In this document: positions 1-5,724 of the stretch, piece by piece
Layout: every line of letters begins with the position of its first letter
Numbering within the stretch: position 1 is the first letter of the stretch
Source: Putridiphycobacter sp965367695
Lineage (GTDB): Bacteria > Bacteroidota > Bacteroidia > Flavobacteriales_D > Crocinitomicaceae
Length of the DNA stretch: 5,724 nucleotides
Direction of reading: 5' to 3'
Assembly: GCA_965367695.1 (NCBI GenBank)
Contig: CBDUKB010000203.1
Location: 1-5,724, forward strand
Translations under genes and position numbers: made by a program
Notes under the pieces: model-generated
The model's database searches: none
Told to the model about the DNA's origin: nothing
The model's input: only the letters and a program-made list of their open reading frames with translations

Positions 1-302
1 TGTTTTTTGTGAAGCTCCACTTTTTTTCTCATGGTAAAAATTCCAAAAAACACAAAACAAATACCTCCGCCAATAGCTAAATAACTGCTATAGTCGCTTT
101 CCATTAGGTTTGATACTTGATTGACGAATAAAAAAGCGATAGTGATGTATAATATATCACTGATAAGCACACCTAAATCGAGGTATAAAGCACTTTTAAC
201 ACCTTTTTTAATACTAGTTTCTAGCAATACAAAAAACACAGGACCTAACATTAGGCTCAATACCAACCCCAGTCCTATTCCACCTAAAAGTAAATTAATC
301 AA
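1..302 (-). CDS. LysE/RhtB-family amino-acid/metabolite exporter, N-terminal part (3' end outside window)
   Basis: Reverse-strand reading from a TTG at 302-300 gives 100 uninterrupted codons to the window edge. The protein begins (M)INLLLGGIGLG and continues with LSLMLGPVFFVLLETSIKKG (residues 15-34) and LDLGVLISDILYI (41-53). The GPVFF motif at residues 20-24, followed by a short basic loop and a second helix containing the L-D/S-D acids, is the N-terminal signature of the LysE/RhtB transporter superfamily, which exports amino acids or related metabolites across the inner membrane. Hydrophobic segments lie at about residues 3-27, 38-62 and 74-90, fitting the first three helices of a protein usually near 200-230 residues long. 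No ATG precedes the conserved region: an in-frame TAA occurs at 317-315, and the only in-frame start-like codons after it are ATC, ATT and this TTG. An internal ATG at residue 18 would delete the first helix. Substrate cannot be inferred. The gene lies 77 bp downstream of xth on the same strand. Confidence 0.85.
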   Translation of the reverse strand, partial: MINLLLGGIGLGLVLSLMLGPVFFVLLETSIKKGVKSALYLDLGVLISDILYITIAFLFVNQVSNLMESDYSSYLAIGGGICFVFFGIFTMRKKVELHKK

Positions 303-322
303 AATTTTAAAGATTTATAATT

Positions 323-348
323 CAAAAATAATAATATTCCATTAGCAA
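323..348 (-). promoter_or_regulatory. Candidate promoter of the LysE-family gene
   Basis: On the minus strand TATTTTTG (330-323) matches the Bacteroidota -7 consensus TAnnTTTG, and TTG (348-346) lies upstream as a possible -33 element. The spacer is 15 bp, shorter than the roughly 17-23 bp usually seen, so the -33 assignment is weak. Transcription would start near 317, leaving a leader of about 15 nt before the TTG start codon. The gene could instead, or also, be read through from xth. Confidence 0.35.
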
Positions 349-352
349 TGCG

Positions 353-367
353 ATACACAGCGTGTAT
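353..367. repeat. 15-bp perfect dyad (6-bp arms, 3-bp centre) between xth and the LysE-family gene
   Basis: ATACAC (353-358) and GTGTAT (362-367) are exact reverse complements around a 3-base centre. The dyad begins 13 nt past the xth stop codon and sits 5 bp upstream of the candidate -33 element of the LysE-family gene. As RNA it would make only a six-pair stem. On the minus strand it is not followed by a U-tract, so it is a poor intrinsic terminator for xth. A T-rich run follows it on the plus strand, but no plus-strand gene precedes it. It could be an operator or chance. Confidence 0.3.
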
Positions 368-379
368 TTTGTTTCATTT

Positions 380-1153
380 TTATAATTTTACGCCTAATTC
401 AATTAGAATTGGACAATGGTCAGAATGTACCGCTTCAGCTAAAATTACAGAACGTTTTAATTTAGGCAAAAGACTTTCTGATATAAAATGATAATCAATT
501 CTCCACCCTAAATTTCTTTTTCGAGCGCCCATTCTATAAGTCCACCAGGTATAATTGTGTGGTTCTTTATTTAAGTGTCTAAAAGAATCAATAAAACCGG
601 TACTCAGAAAATCAGTAATCCACTGTCGCTCTTCTGGTTTAAATCCAGAAGTATTTTTATTGGCCACAGGGTTGTGAATATCAATCGCTTCGTGACAAAT
701 ATTAATATCACCTGAAATCAACAAATTAGGTCTTTCTTTTTTTAAATCATTGATGTAATTTTGAAAATCGGACAAGTAATCCATTTTAAAAGATTGACGT
801 TCATCACCAGTTGTTCCACTTGGAAAATAGCAGCTCAAAACAGAAAAATCCCCAAAATCTGCTCGGATTATTCTTCCTTCACGATCATATGCTTCAATGC
901 CACAACCATATTCAATATGGTCTGGTTTTGTTTTACTTAAAATAGCGACACTGCTATACCCTTTTTTTTCTGCTGAAAACCAATATGACTGGTAACCTGC
1001 TGCTTCAAATACATTGAGGTCTAATTGTTCAGGACTTGCCTTTGTTTCTTGCAAACAAATCACATCAGGATTCACTGATTTCACCCATTCAATCCAATCT
1101 TTTTTTAATGCTGCCCGAATGCCGTTTACATTGTAGGAAATAAATTTTGCCAT
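380..1153 (-). CDS. xth: Exodeoxyribonuclease III / class II AP endonuclease
   Basis: A 257-residue protein of the exonuclease/endonuclease/phosphatase fold, close to the 268 residues of E. coli ExoIII. It incises DNA 5' to abasic sites in base-excision repair and has 3'-5' exonuclease and 3'-phosphatase activity on duplex DNA. The family's active-site blocks appear in order: NVNGIR (residues 8-13), LQETK with metal-ligand E36, CYFPSG with Y109, SGDIN with D149 and N151, GWRIDY with D220, and the terminal HSDHCP with D245 and H246. These correspond to E. coli E34, Y109, D151, N153, D229, D258 and H259. No catalytic residue is missing. MAKFISYNVNG is a standard family N-terminus, which supports the ATG at 1153. 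It is a cytoplasmic enzyme, transcribed divergently from radA with 95 bp between the start codons. An alternative name in some genomes is exoA; the function is the same. Confidence 0.96.
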   Translation of the reverse strand: MAKFISYNVNGIRAALKKDWIEWVKSVNPDVICLQETKASPEQLDLNVFEAAGYQSYWFSAEKKGYSSVAILSKTKPDHIEYGCGIEAYDREGRIIRADFGDFSVLSCYFPSGTTGDERQSFKMDYLSDFQNYINDLKKERPNLLISGDINICHEAIDIHNPVANKNTSGFKPEERQWITDFLSTGFIDSFRHLNKEPHNYTWWTYRMGARKRNLGWRIDYHFISESLLPKLKRSVILAEAVHSDHCPILIELGVKL

Positions 1154-1173
1154 TTTTGGTTTTTAGATTCCAT

Positions 1174-1181
1174 CAAAGTTA
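1174..1181 (-). promoter_or_regulatory. Candidate -7 promoter element of xth
   Basis: TAACTTTG on the minus strand is a perfect TAnnTTTG box, ending 20 nt upstream of the xth ATG. No convincing TTG -33 element lies at the usual distance, but an eight-base A-tract (minus strand, 1195-1188) precedes it. The box falls within a near-duplicate ATCAA(A)GTT pair (1172-1180 and 1182-1189). Confidence 0.5.
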
Positions 1182-1226
1182 ATCAAGTTTTTTTTAGACC
1201 GTAAATAAATTACGTTTTCAAAACAC

Positions 1227-1234
1227 TATCTTCG
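1227..1234 (+). promoter_or_regulatory. Candidate -7 promoter element of radA
   Basis: TATCTTCG differs from the Bacteroidota TAnnTTTG consensus at one base and ends 14 nt upstream of the radA ATG, implying a very short leader. No clear TTG is present 17-23 bp upstream. The assignment rests on the -7 match and position only. Confidence 0.42.
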
Positions 1235-1248
1235 ATAAAAATTAATTC

Positions 1249-2616
1249 ATGGCCAAACTTAAAACAACTTTTTTCTGTCAGAACTGTGGTGCCCAATCAC
1301 CGCAATGGGTCGGAAAATGCAGTTCTTGCAACGAGTGGAATACTTTTGTAGAAGAAGTAGTGGAGAAATCGGGAACGCGTAAGGTGCCTTTTTCTTCTAA
1401 CAAGGATCAAAGGGTTGTAAAACCCCAACGACTCACTGAAATAAAACCTCAAAAAGAGAATAGGATAGCATTAAACGACCAAGAATTAAATCGTGTTTTA
1501 GGCGGTGGATTGGTTTTAGGTTCATTGGTTTTGTTTGGTGGTGAACCAGGCATTGGGAAATCTACTTTATTATTGCAGCTTGCCGTCAGTCAACCTCAGC
1601 TAAAAGTTTTGTATGTTTCAGGCGAAGAAAGTGAACAACAAATTAGTATGCGTGCTGAAAGATTAGGTAAGGCAAATGAAAATTGTTTTATTCTCACTGA
1701 AACTTCGACTCAAAACATATTTTTGCAGATTGAGACTTTACAACCTGACTTATTGATTATAGATTCAATACAAACCCTTCAAACCCCTGTAATCGAATCT
1801 TCACCTGGAAGTATTTCACAAATTAGAGAGTGCACGACTGAGTTGTTAAAATTTGCCAAAGAAACAAATACCCCTGTTTTTTTAATCGGACATATTACCA
1901 AAGAAGGTGCCTTGGCGGGACCAAAAGTATTGGAGCACATGGTTGATACGGTTTTACATTTTGAAGGAGACCGCAATCATTTTTATCGACTGTTGCGTTC
2001 AGTTAAAAATAGGTTTGGCTCCACCAACGAATTAGGAATTTATGAAATGAGTGGAAAGGGGCTAAGAGAAGTCGACAATCCTTCAGAAATTTTAATCTCA
2101 GGTAACAACGAAAACTTGAGCGGTATCTCCATTGCTTCTACCCTAGAAGGTGTTCGTCCGATTTTAGTTGAAGTACAAGCTTTGGTTAGTACTGCCGCTT
2201 ACGGAACTCCTCAAAGGTCTTCTACAGGATTTGACTTAAGAAGGTTGAATATGTTGTTGGCCGTTTTAGAAAAAAGATGCGGTTTTAAACTGGGCGCAAA
2301 GGATGTGTTTTTAAATATAGCGGGTGGCATTCGAGTGGATGACCCAGCAATTGATTTAGCAGTAGTTTGTGCGGTCATGTCATCAAATGCCGACATTGCA
2401 ATTCCCAACAACATTTGTTTAGCAGCAGAAGTAGGACTGAGTGGTGAAATTAGACCTGTAACTCGATTAGAACAAAGAATTTCAGAAGCAGAAAAACTTG
2501 GTTTTGAAAAAATAATAATTGCCAAATCAAAGACTAAAATTTCGCATGACAAACATAAAATTGAAATAGTTGAAACAGGTAAAATAGAAGAGGTAGTACG
2601 GGTAATTTTTGGATAA
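1249..2616 (+). CDS. radA: DNA repair protein RadA/Sms
   Basis: A 455-residue, full-length RadA (family about 450-460). This RecA-like ATPase promotes branch migration of recombination intermediates and helps complete recombinational repair. Domains in order: a C4 zinc finger with C10, C13, C24 and C27; a RecA-like motor with Walker A GGEPGIGKST (97-106), SGEES (124-128), and Walker B LLIIDSIQT (168-176, D172); the RadA-specific KNRFG motif (253-257); and a Lon-protease-like C-terminal domain (about 290-455) containing DDPAIDLAV (364-372). The Lon-like domain is non-proteolytic in this family and serves as a DNA-binding and oligomerisation scaffold. MAKLKTTFFCQNCG is the standard family start, so the ATG at 1249 is secure. 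No Shine-Dalgarno sequence is visible. The gene is divergent from xth and is followed by a 95-bp gap before porZ, so it is probably its own transcription unit, although no strong terminator is visible after it. Confidence 0.97.
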   Translation: MAKLKTTFFCQNCGAQSPQWVGKCSSCNEWNTFVEEVVEKSGTRKVPFSSNKDQRVVKPQRLTEIKPQKENRIALNDQELNRVLGGGLVLGSLVLFGGEPGIGKSTLLLQLAVSQPQLKVLYVSGEESEQQISMRAERLGKANENCFILTETSTQNIFLQIETLQPDLLIIDSIQTLQTPVIESSPGSISQIRECTTELLKFAKETNTPVFLIGHITKEGALAGPKVLEHMVDTVLHFEGDRNHFYRLLRSVKNRFGSTNELGIYEMSGKGLREVDNPSEILISGNNENLSGISIASTLEGVRPILVEVQALVSTAAYGTPQRSSTGFDLRRLNMLLAVLEKRCGFKLGAKDVFLNIAGGIRVDDPAIDLAVVCAVMSSNADIAIPNNICLAAEVGLSGEIRPVTRLEQRISEAEKLGFEKIIIAKSKTKISHDKHKIEIVETGKIEEVVRVIFG

Positions 2617-2653
2617 TTATTCATTAGAAAATTATTAAGCCATTAATTTGCAC

Positions 2654-2661
2654 TAAATTTG
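2654..2661 (+). promoter_or_regulatory. Candidate -7 promoter element of the porZ-recO unit
   Basis: TAAATTTG is a perfect match to TAnnTTTG within the 95-bp gap after radA. It would give transcription from about 2668 and a leader of roughly 45 nt. A partial copy, TAATTTG, lies just upstream at 2644-2650. No TTG stands at the expected -33 distance. I saw no hairpin with a T-run in this gap, so some read-through from radA remains possible. Confidence 0.45.
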
Positions 2662-2711
2662 GATACAATAAAACCGAATATTTCAAGTTATATTTTCTAC
2701 AATAACATTTT

Positions 2712-5033
2712 ATGAAATTATTGATCCTATTATTACTTTTTTCTGTGCAATCAATAGCACAAATTAACATGCAAGATTGGCGTATTCATTTTTCGGCATA
2801 CGAAGCAATTGATGTGATTAAATTAAATGATAACATTGTGATGGCTGCCCAAAATGGGATTATCAATTACAACTTAACAAGCAAAGAGATTAATACCATT
2901 ACTGTAACAACTGGATTAACTGATAAAGGAATTAGTGCTATTGCAGGAAAAGACAATAAATTATTGATTGGATACTCCAATGGAAATTTTGATATTATTA
3001 TCGACAATGAAATCATCAATATTCCATGGCTTAAAAGAGCACTAATTTCAGGAAGTAAAAGTATCAATAATATTTTAGTAGAGGGTGATGATATTGCTTA
3101 TCTCGCAACAGGAGCCGGCCTATTGGTTTTTGACTTAAATAAACTCGAATTCAAAAACACCTACTCACCAAAATTAGGAACAGAAGTTTTGGATGTGGCT
3201 ATTTTTAACGATACTTTTTATTTAGGTACTAATGAAGGTTTGTTTTATGGAGATAAAAACAATCAATTTTTAAATAATTCAGAAAATTGGAATAAAAAAA
3301 ATAACTTACCCAATACCATCAACACTGGAAAAATTACAGAATTAGAAGTCTTCAATGACCAACTTTTTATGATACTCGACAATATTATTTTTAATGGGGA
3401 CTCTCTTTTTGTATTGACAAAATCAAATGAGATATCTTCATTTTTCTCTACTCCTGTTACTTTAAAAAGGCTTTCTGCTGATGAAAACTTCTTAACTATT
3501 TCAAGATATGCCAACACCATGGTGTACGATAAAAATTTAACCCAAACCACAAAAAACATTTATGATTATAGTTTTGGTCCCCCACCAAAACCAAATGGGG
3601 CCATATACTACAATAACGAAGTTTGGATTGCCGACCAAAACAATGGTTTAGTAAGAGCGGTAGATGCTTTCAGTAATAATCGCCAAGTTTACGCAAATTC
3701 CCCATTTTTAGATGGATGCTTTAGATTGGATATTAAAAAAGGCAAAGTCGCCGTTGCTGGAGGAGGGCTAACCGCTAACTTGAAGAATGTTTTTGCGCTT
3801 CGCGGAATTTACTTATTCGAAGATGAAGCGTGGAAAAACATCAACCATAGAACCAATCCAGTTGAGCTAAACGATTCCCTTAATTGGGATTTTATAGCAG
3901 TATCTATCAACCCAACCAATAGTAAAGAAGTTGCTTTTGCCAGCAATTCTAAAGGTGGATTGAAAATTATCAATGATGGGGTATTTATCCATCAATTTGA
4001 TTATCAAAACTCACCTATTGAAACACAATTAAACAATAGTCCAAATCAAATTATCTCTGATTTACAGTATGACAAAGAAGGAAATTTATGGGTAGTTAAT
4101 TCTGGAATTGACCCCTTAAAAATGTTTGATAAAGATGGGAAATGGCATGAGTTTAATTTGGGAAACAATGCCCAGAATAGATTTCATTACCGCTTGCTTA
4201 TTGACTCAAAAGGTTATAAATGGATTGCCGTTCATGATGTGGGTGTTGTTGTGTATGATGACAACGGTACTTATGATGACCTATCAGATGACCGGTATGC
4301 CACTATTACAACTTCACCCGGATTCGGTGATTTAGCTTCCAATGAAGTACGTTCGATTACCGAAGATATAGATGGAGAAATTTGGATTGGTACCACTGAT
4401 GGCATTGGTGTAATTTATAATGTTGAAAATGTATTTGGGGATACATATGGAGATGCAGATGTGAGCAAAATTGTAATATTTGATGATGAGAAAGATGAAT
4501 ATGTACCCATATTCGATAAAGTGACCATCAATGCCATGGTAATTGATGGTGGGAACCGAAAATGGATTGGTACAAATGCGTCTGGTGTCTTTTGTATGTC
4601 ACCCAATGGCAAAGAAGAAATATATCATTTCGACGCAAGTAATAGCCCTTTAATTTCTAATACGATAGTAGATATAAAAATTGATTATGAAAGTGGTGAA
4701 ATATTTTTTGTAACAGATGAAGGGTTAATTTCATACCGTGGGGATGTGACAGCTGGGGATAATAATTTTTCAGATGTAAAAGTATATCCAAATCCCGTTC
4801 GACCTGAACATGTTGGAGTAATAACAATAGAAGGAGTTGGATATGAAAGTCAAGTGAGAATTACTGATATATCAGGCAATATTGTATATGAAACAGTGTC
4901 TAATGGTGGTACAATTTTATGGGATGGGAACAGGCTGAATGGTGACCGGGTTCAAACAGGAGTTTATTTAGTTTGGTCGGCATTGAAAGAAGGAAAAGGA
5001 AAAAATGTGGCCAAAATTTTAATTGTCAATTAA
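2712..5033 (+). CDS. porZ: PorZ-like T9SS attachment-complex protein (two beta-propellers plus C-terminal sorting-type domain)
   Basis: A 773-residue exported protein. Residues 1-16 form a Sec signal peptide (Lys2, long Leu/Ile core, S-I-A then Gln17) with no lipobox cysteine. The mature start DWRIHFSAYEAIDV (22-35) is the characteristic opening of PorZ. The remainder is beta-propeller: the second half shows repeated Reg_prop-like blades, each with acid-rich turn then W-I/V: GNLWVVNSG (457-465), GYKWIAVHD (501-509), GEIWIGTTDG (555-564), NRKWIGTNASG (615-625) and GEIFFVTDEG (662-671). Residues 686-773 form a T9SS C-terminal domain: VYPNPV (691-696), VRITDISGNIVYE (715-727), ILWDGNRLNGDRVQTGVYLV (735-754), ending KNVAKILIVN. 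Length and architecture match Porphyromonas gingivalis PorZ (about 775 residues), a surface subunit of the PorU-PorV-PorQ-PorZ complex that delivers anionic LPS to sortase PorU. The first half is weakly conserved, so naming rests on architecture and the opening and closing motifs. The less specific alternative is a T9SS-secreted propeller protein. Confidence 0.85.
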   Translation: MKLLILLLLFSVQSIAQINMQDWRIHFSAYEAIDVIKLNDNIVMAAQNGIINYNLTSKEINTITVTTGLTDKGISAIAGKDNKLLIGYSNGNFDIIIDNEIINIPWLKRALISGSKSINNILVEGDDIAYLATGAGLLVFDLNKLEFKNTYSPKLGTEVLDVAIFNDTFYLGTNEGLFYGDKNNQFLNNSENWNKKNNLPNTINTGKITELEVFNDQLFMILDNIIFNGDSLFVLTKSNEISSFFSTPVTLKRLSADENFLTISRYANTMVYDKNLTQTTKNIYDYSFGPPPKPNGAIYYNNEVWIADQNNGLVRAVDAFSNNRQVYANSPFLDGCFRLDIKKGKVAVAGGGLTANLKNVFALRGIYLFEDEAWKNINHRTNPVELNDSLNWDFIAVSINPTNSKEVAFASNSKGGLKIINDGVFIHQFDYQNSPIETQLNNSPNQIISDLQYDKEGNLWVVNSGIDPLKMFDKDGKWHEFNLGNNAQNRFHYRLLIDSKGYKWIAVHDVGVVVYDDNGTYDDLSDDRYATITTSPGFGDLASNEVRSITEDIDGEIWIGTTDGIGVIYNVENVFGDTYGDADVSKIVIFDDEKDEYVPIFDKVTINAMVIDGGNRKWIGTNASGVFCMSPNGKEEIYHFDASNSPLISNTIVDIKIDYESGEIFFVTDEGLISYRGDVTAGDNNFSDVKVYPNPVRPEHVGVITIEGVGYESQVRITDISGNIVYETVSNGGTILWDGNRLNGDRVQTGVYLVWSALKEGKGKNVAKILIVN

Positions 5034-5724
5034 TGGCTAATTTTACTACTGAAGGCATAGTATTACAAAAAACAAACTATTCGGAAACCAGTTTAATTCT
5101 AAAAATTTTCACCCTTGATCAAGGATTAAAGAGCTTTATTTTTCAAGGGGCAAAACGAAAAAACAAAAAAGGCAATTTAGCCAGTGCCTTATCGATACTA
5201 CAACTCACTTATTACCAAAGAAACGATAGTGCATTGGCCAAAATTTCTGCTATAGAAGCAGAGGTGGTATACAAGCACATTCCTTTTGATCCTATTAAGT
5301 CAAGCATTGTTTTTTTTATCAATGAGATCATTCATCAAACAGTAAAAGAAGAGCAATATAATCCTGATTTATACCAATATTTGAAACATACTTTATGCAT
5401 TCTTGATTTAATTGAAAACCCAGCCAATTTTGCCATTCAGTTTTTATTAGATTTTACAAAACAATTAGGCTTTTTTCCACATGTTGAAAAGGATGCGGCT
5501 TTTTTCGATTTGCAAGAAGGGAAATTCAGTAAGTATTCCCCAAACCACCCGAACTTTATTGATCGTGAAAATACCCAATTATTGTTGACTTTTATTAACA
5601 GTAAATATGATGAGCCCATTCATTTAAAATTGAATGCAAAAACAAGGCGTTCCCTGGTGTTCGATTTATTGAAATATTACCATTTAATGTTCGACAACTT
5701 TAAAAACATGAAAACCTTGCCTAT
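5033..5724 (+). CDS. recO: DNA repair protein RecO, nearly complete (C-terminus cut by window edge)
   Basis: An open frame of 230 codons from ATG 5033-5035 to the right edge, with no stop reached. The N-terminal OB-fold region reads TTEGIVLQKTNYSETSLILK (residues 5-24), then IFTLDQGLKSFIFQGAKRKN (25-44); this opening strand, Y-x-E-x-S turn and G-A-[KR] motif are typical of RecO. A helical C-terminal domain follows, ending LKYYHLMFDNFKNMKTLP (213-230). Bacteroidota RecO proteins are about 235-245 residues, so only a short tail should be missing. RecO acts in the cytoplasm with RecR (and RecF) to displace SSB and load RecA on single-stranded gaps. The only cysteine is C122, so the C4 zinc finger found in some RecO proteins is absent; its place is taken by the segment around 146-176. 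The ATG shares its A with the porZ TAA (TAATG), no Shine-Dalgarno is visible, and translational coupling is likely. Confidence 0.93.
   Translation, partial: MANFTTEGIVLQKTNYSETSLILKIFTLDQGLKSFIFQGAKRKNKKGNLASALSILQLTYYQRNDSALAKISAIEAEVVYKHIPFDPIKSSIVFFINEIIHQTVKEEQYNPDLYQYLKHTLCILDLIENPANFAIQFLLDFTKQLGFFPHVEKDAAFFDLQEGKFSKYSPNHPNFIDRENTQLLLTFINSKYDEPIHLKLNAKTRRSLVFDLLKYYHLMFDNFKNMKTLP

Noticed and set aside
121..345. Open frame of 74 codons on the plus strand
   Set aside because: It lies antisense to the LysE-family coding region, which has a conserved motif and transmembrane pattern. The plus-strand product resembles no family I recognise and is low-complexity Lys/Asn/Ile/Pro.
2211..2624. 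Open frame of 137 codons on the minus strand
   Set aside because: It is antisense to the conserved RadA C-terminal domain; its Ser/Ile/Thr-rich composition is what a shadow of that gene produces.
2617..2660. Possible intrinsic terminator after radA
   Set aside because: The AT-rich repeats (AATTATT twice) are direct rather than inverted, and no GC-containing stem with a T-run is present.
3263..3559. Open frame of 98 codons on the minus strand inside porZ
   Set aside because: It is a shadow of porZ, with no recognisable domain and no promoter-like sequence ahead of it. The smaller antisense frames at 1779-1976, 2867-3067, 4415-4612 and 5437-5619, and the plus-strand frame at 4126-4335, were rejected for the same reason.
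2712..5033. Two-component hybrid sensor kinase suggested by Reg_prop-like propeller blades
   Set aside because: There is no transmembrane helix after the propellers and no histidine-kinase or receiver domain. The protein ends in a T9SS C-terminal domain, which fits PorZ.
1..5724. Novel defence, mobile or otherwise undescribed system
   Set aside because: All five coding regions belong to recognised families, coding is continuous with short gaps, and I saw no transposase, integrase, att-like repeats, CRISPR repeats, tRNA genes or compositional break by eye.

Overview
The window reads as an ordinary core-chromosome segment of a low-GC member of the Bacteroidota, most likely Flavobacteriia or a close relative. 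Three things point there. The protein-family content includes a type IX secretion component (PorZ) that is found only in this phylum. The intergenic regions carry boxes matching the Bacteroidota -7 promoter element TAnnTTTG. The starts lack Shine-Dalgarno sequences. I cannot assign genus or species.

Layout from left to right. Positions 1-302 (minus) hold the N-terminal 100 codons of a LysE/RhtB-family membrane exporter. It apparently starts at TTG and its 3' end lies outside the window. Positions 380-1153 (minus) encode exodeoxyribonuclease III / AP endonuclease (xth). A 95-bp divergent intergenic region follows, with a candidate promoter facing each way. Positions 1249-2616 (plus) encode RadA/Sms, the branch-migration helicase of recombinational repair. 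A second 95-bp gap carries a clear -7 box ahead of 2712-5033 (plus), a 773-residue secreted two-propeller protein with a C-terminal T9SS-type domain that I identify as PorZ. At 5033 recO starts inside the porZ stop codon (TAATG overlap) and runs off the right edge after 230 codons, probably only a few residues short of its natural end.

Functionally, three of the five genes (xth, radA, recO) act in DNA repair: AP-site incision, recombination-intermediate processing, and RecA loading in the RecFOR pathway. PorZ belongs to a different process: it is a cell-surface subunit of the T9SS attachment complex that supplies anionic lipopolysaccharide to the sortase PorU. The tight porZ-recO overlap means they are almost certainly co-transcribed despite unrelated roles. 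The LysE-family gene lies 77 bp downstream of xth on the same strand and has its own candidate promoter plus a small dyad.

I found no mobile element, CRISPR array, tRNA or rRNA, frameshifted gene or novel multi-gene system. The points worth a second look are modest: the non-ATG start and dyad of the exporter, the coupling of a T9SS gene to recO, and a RecO without zinc-finger cysteines.
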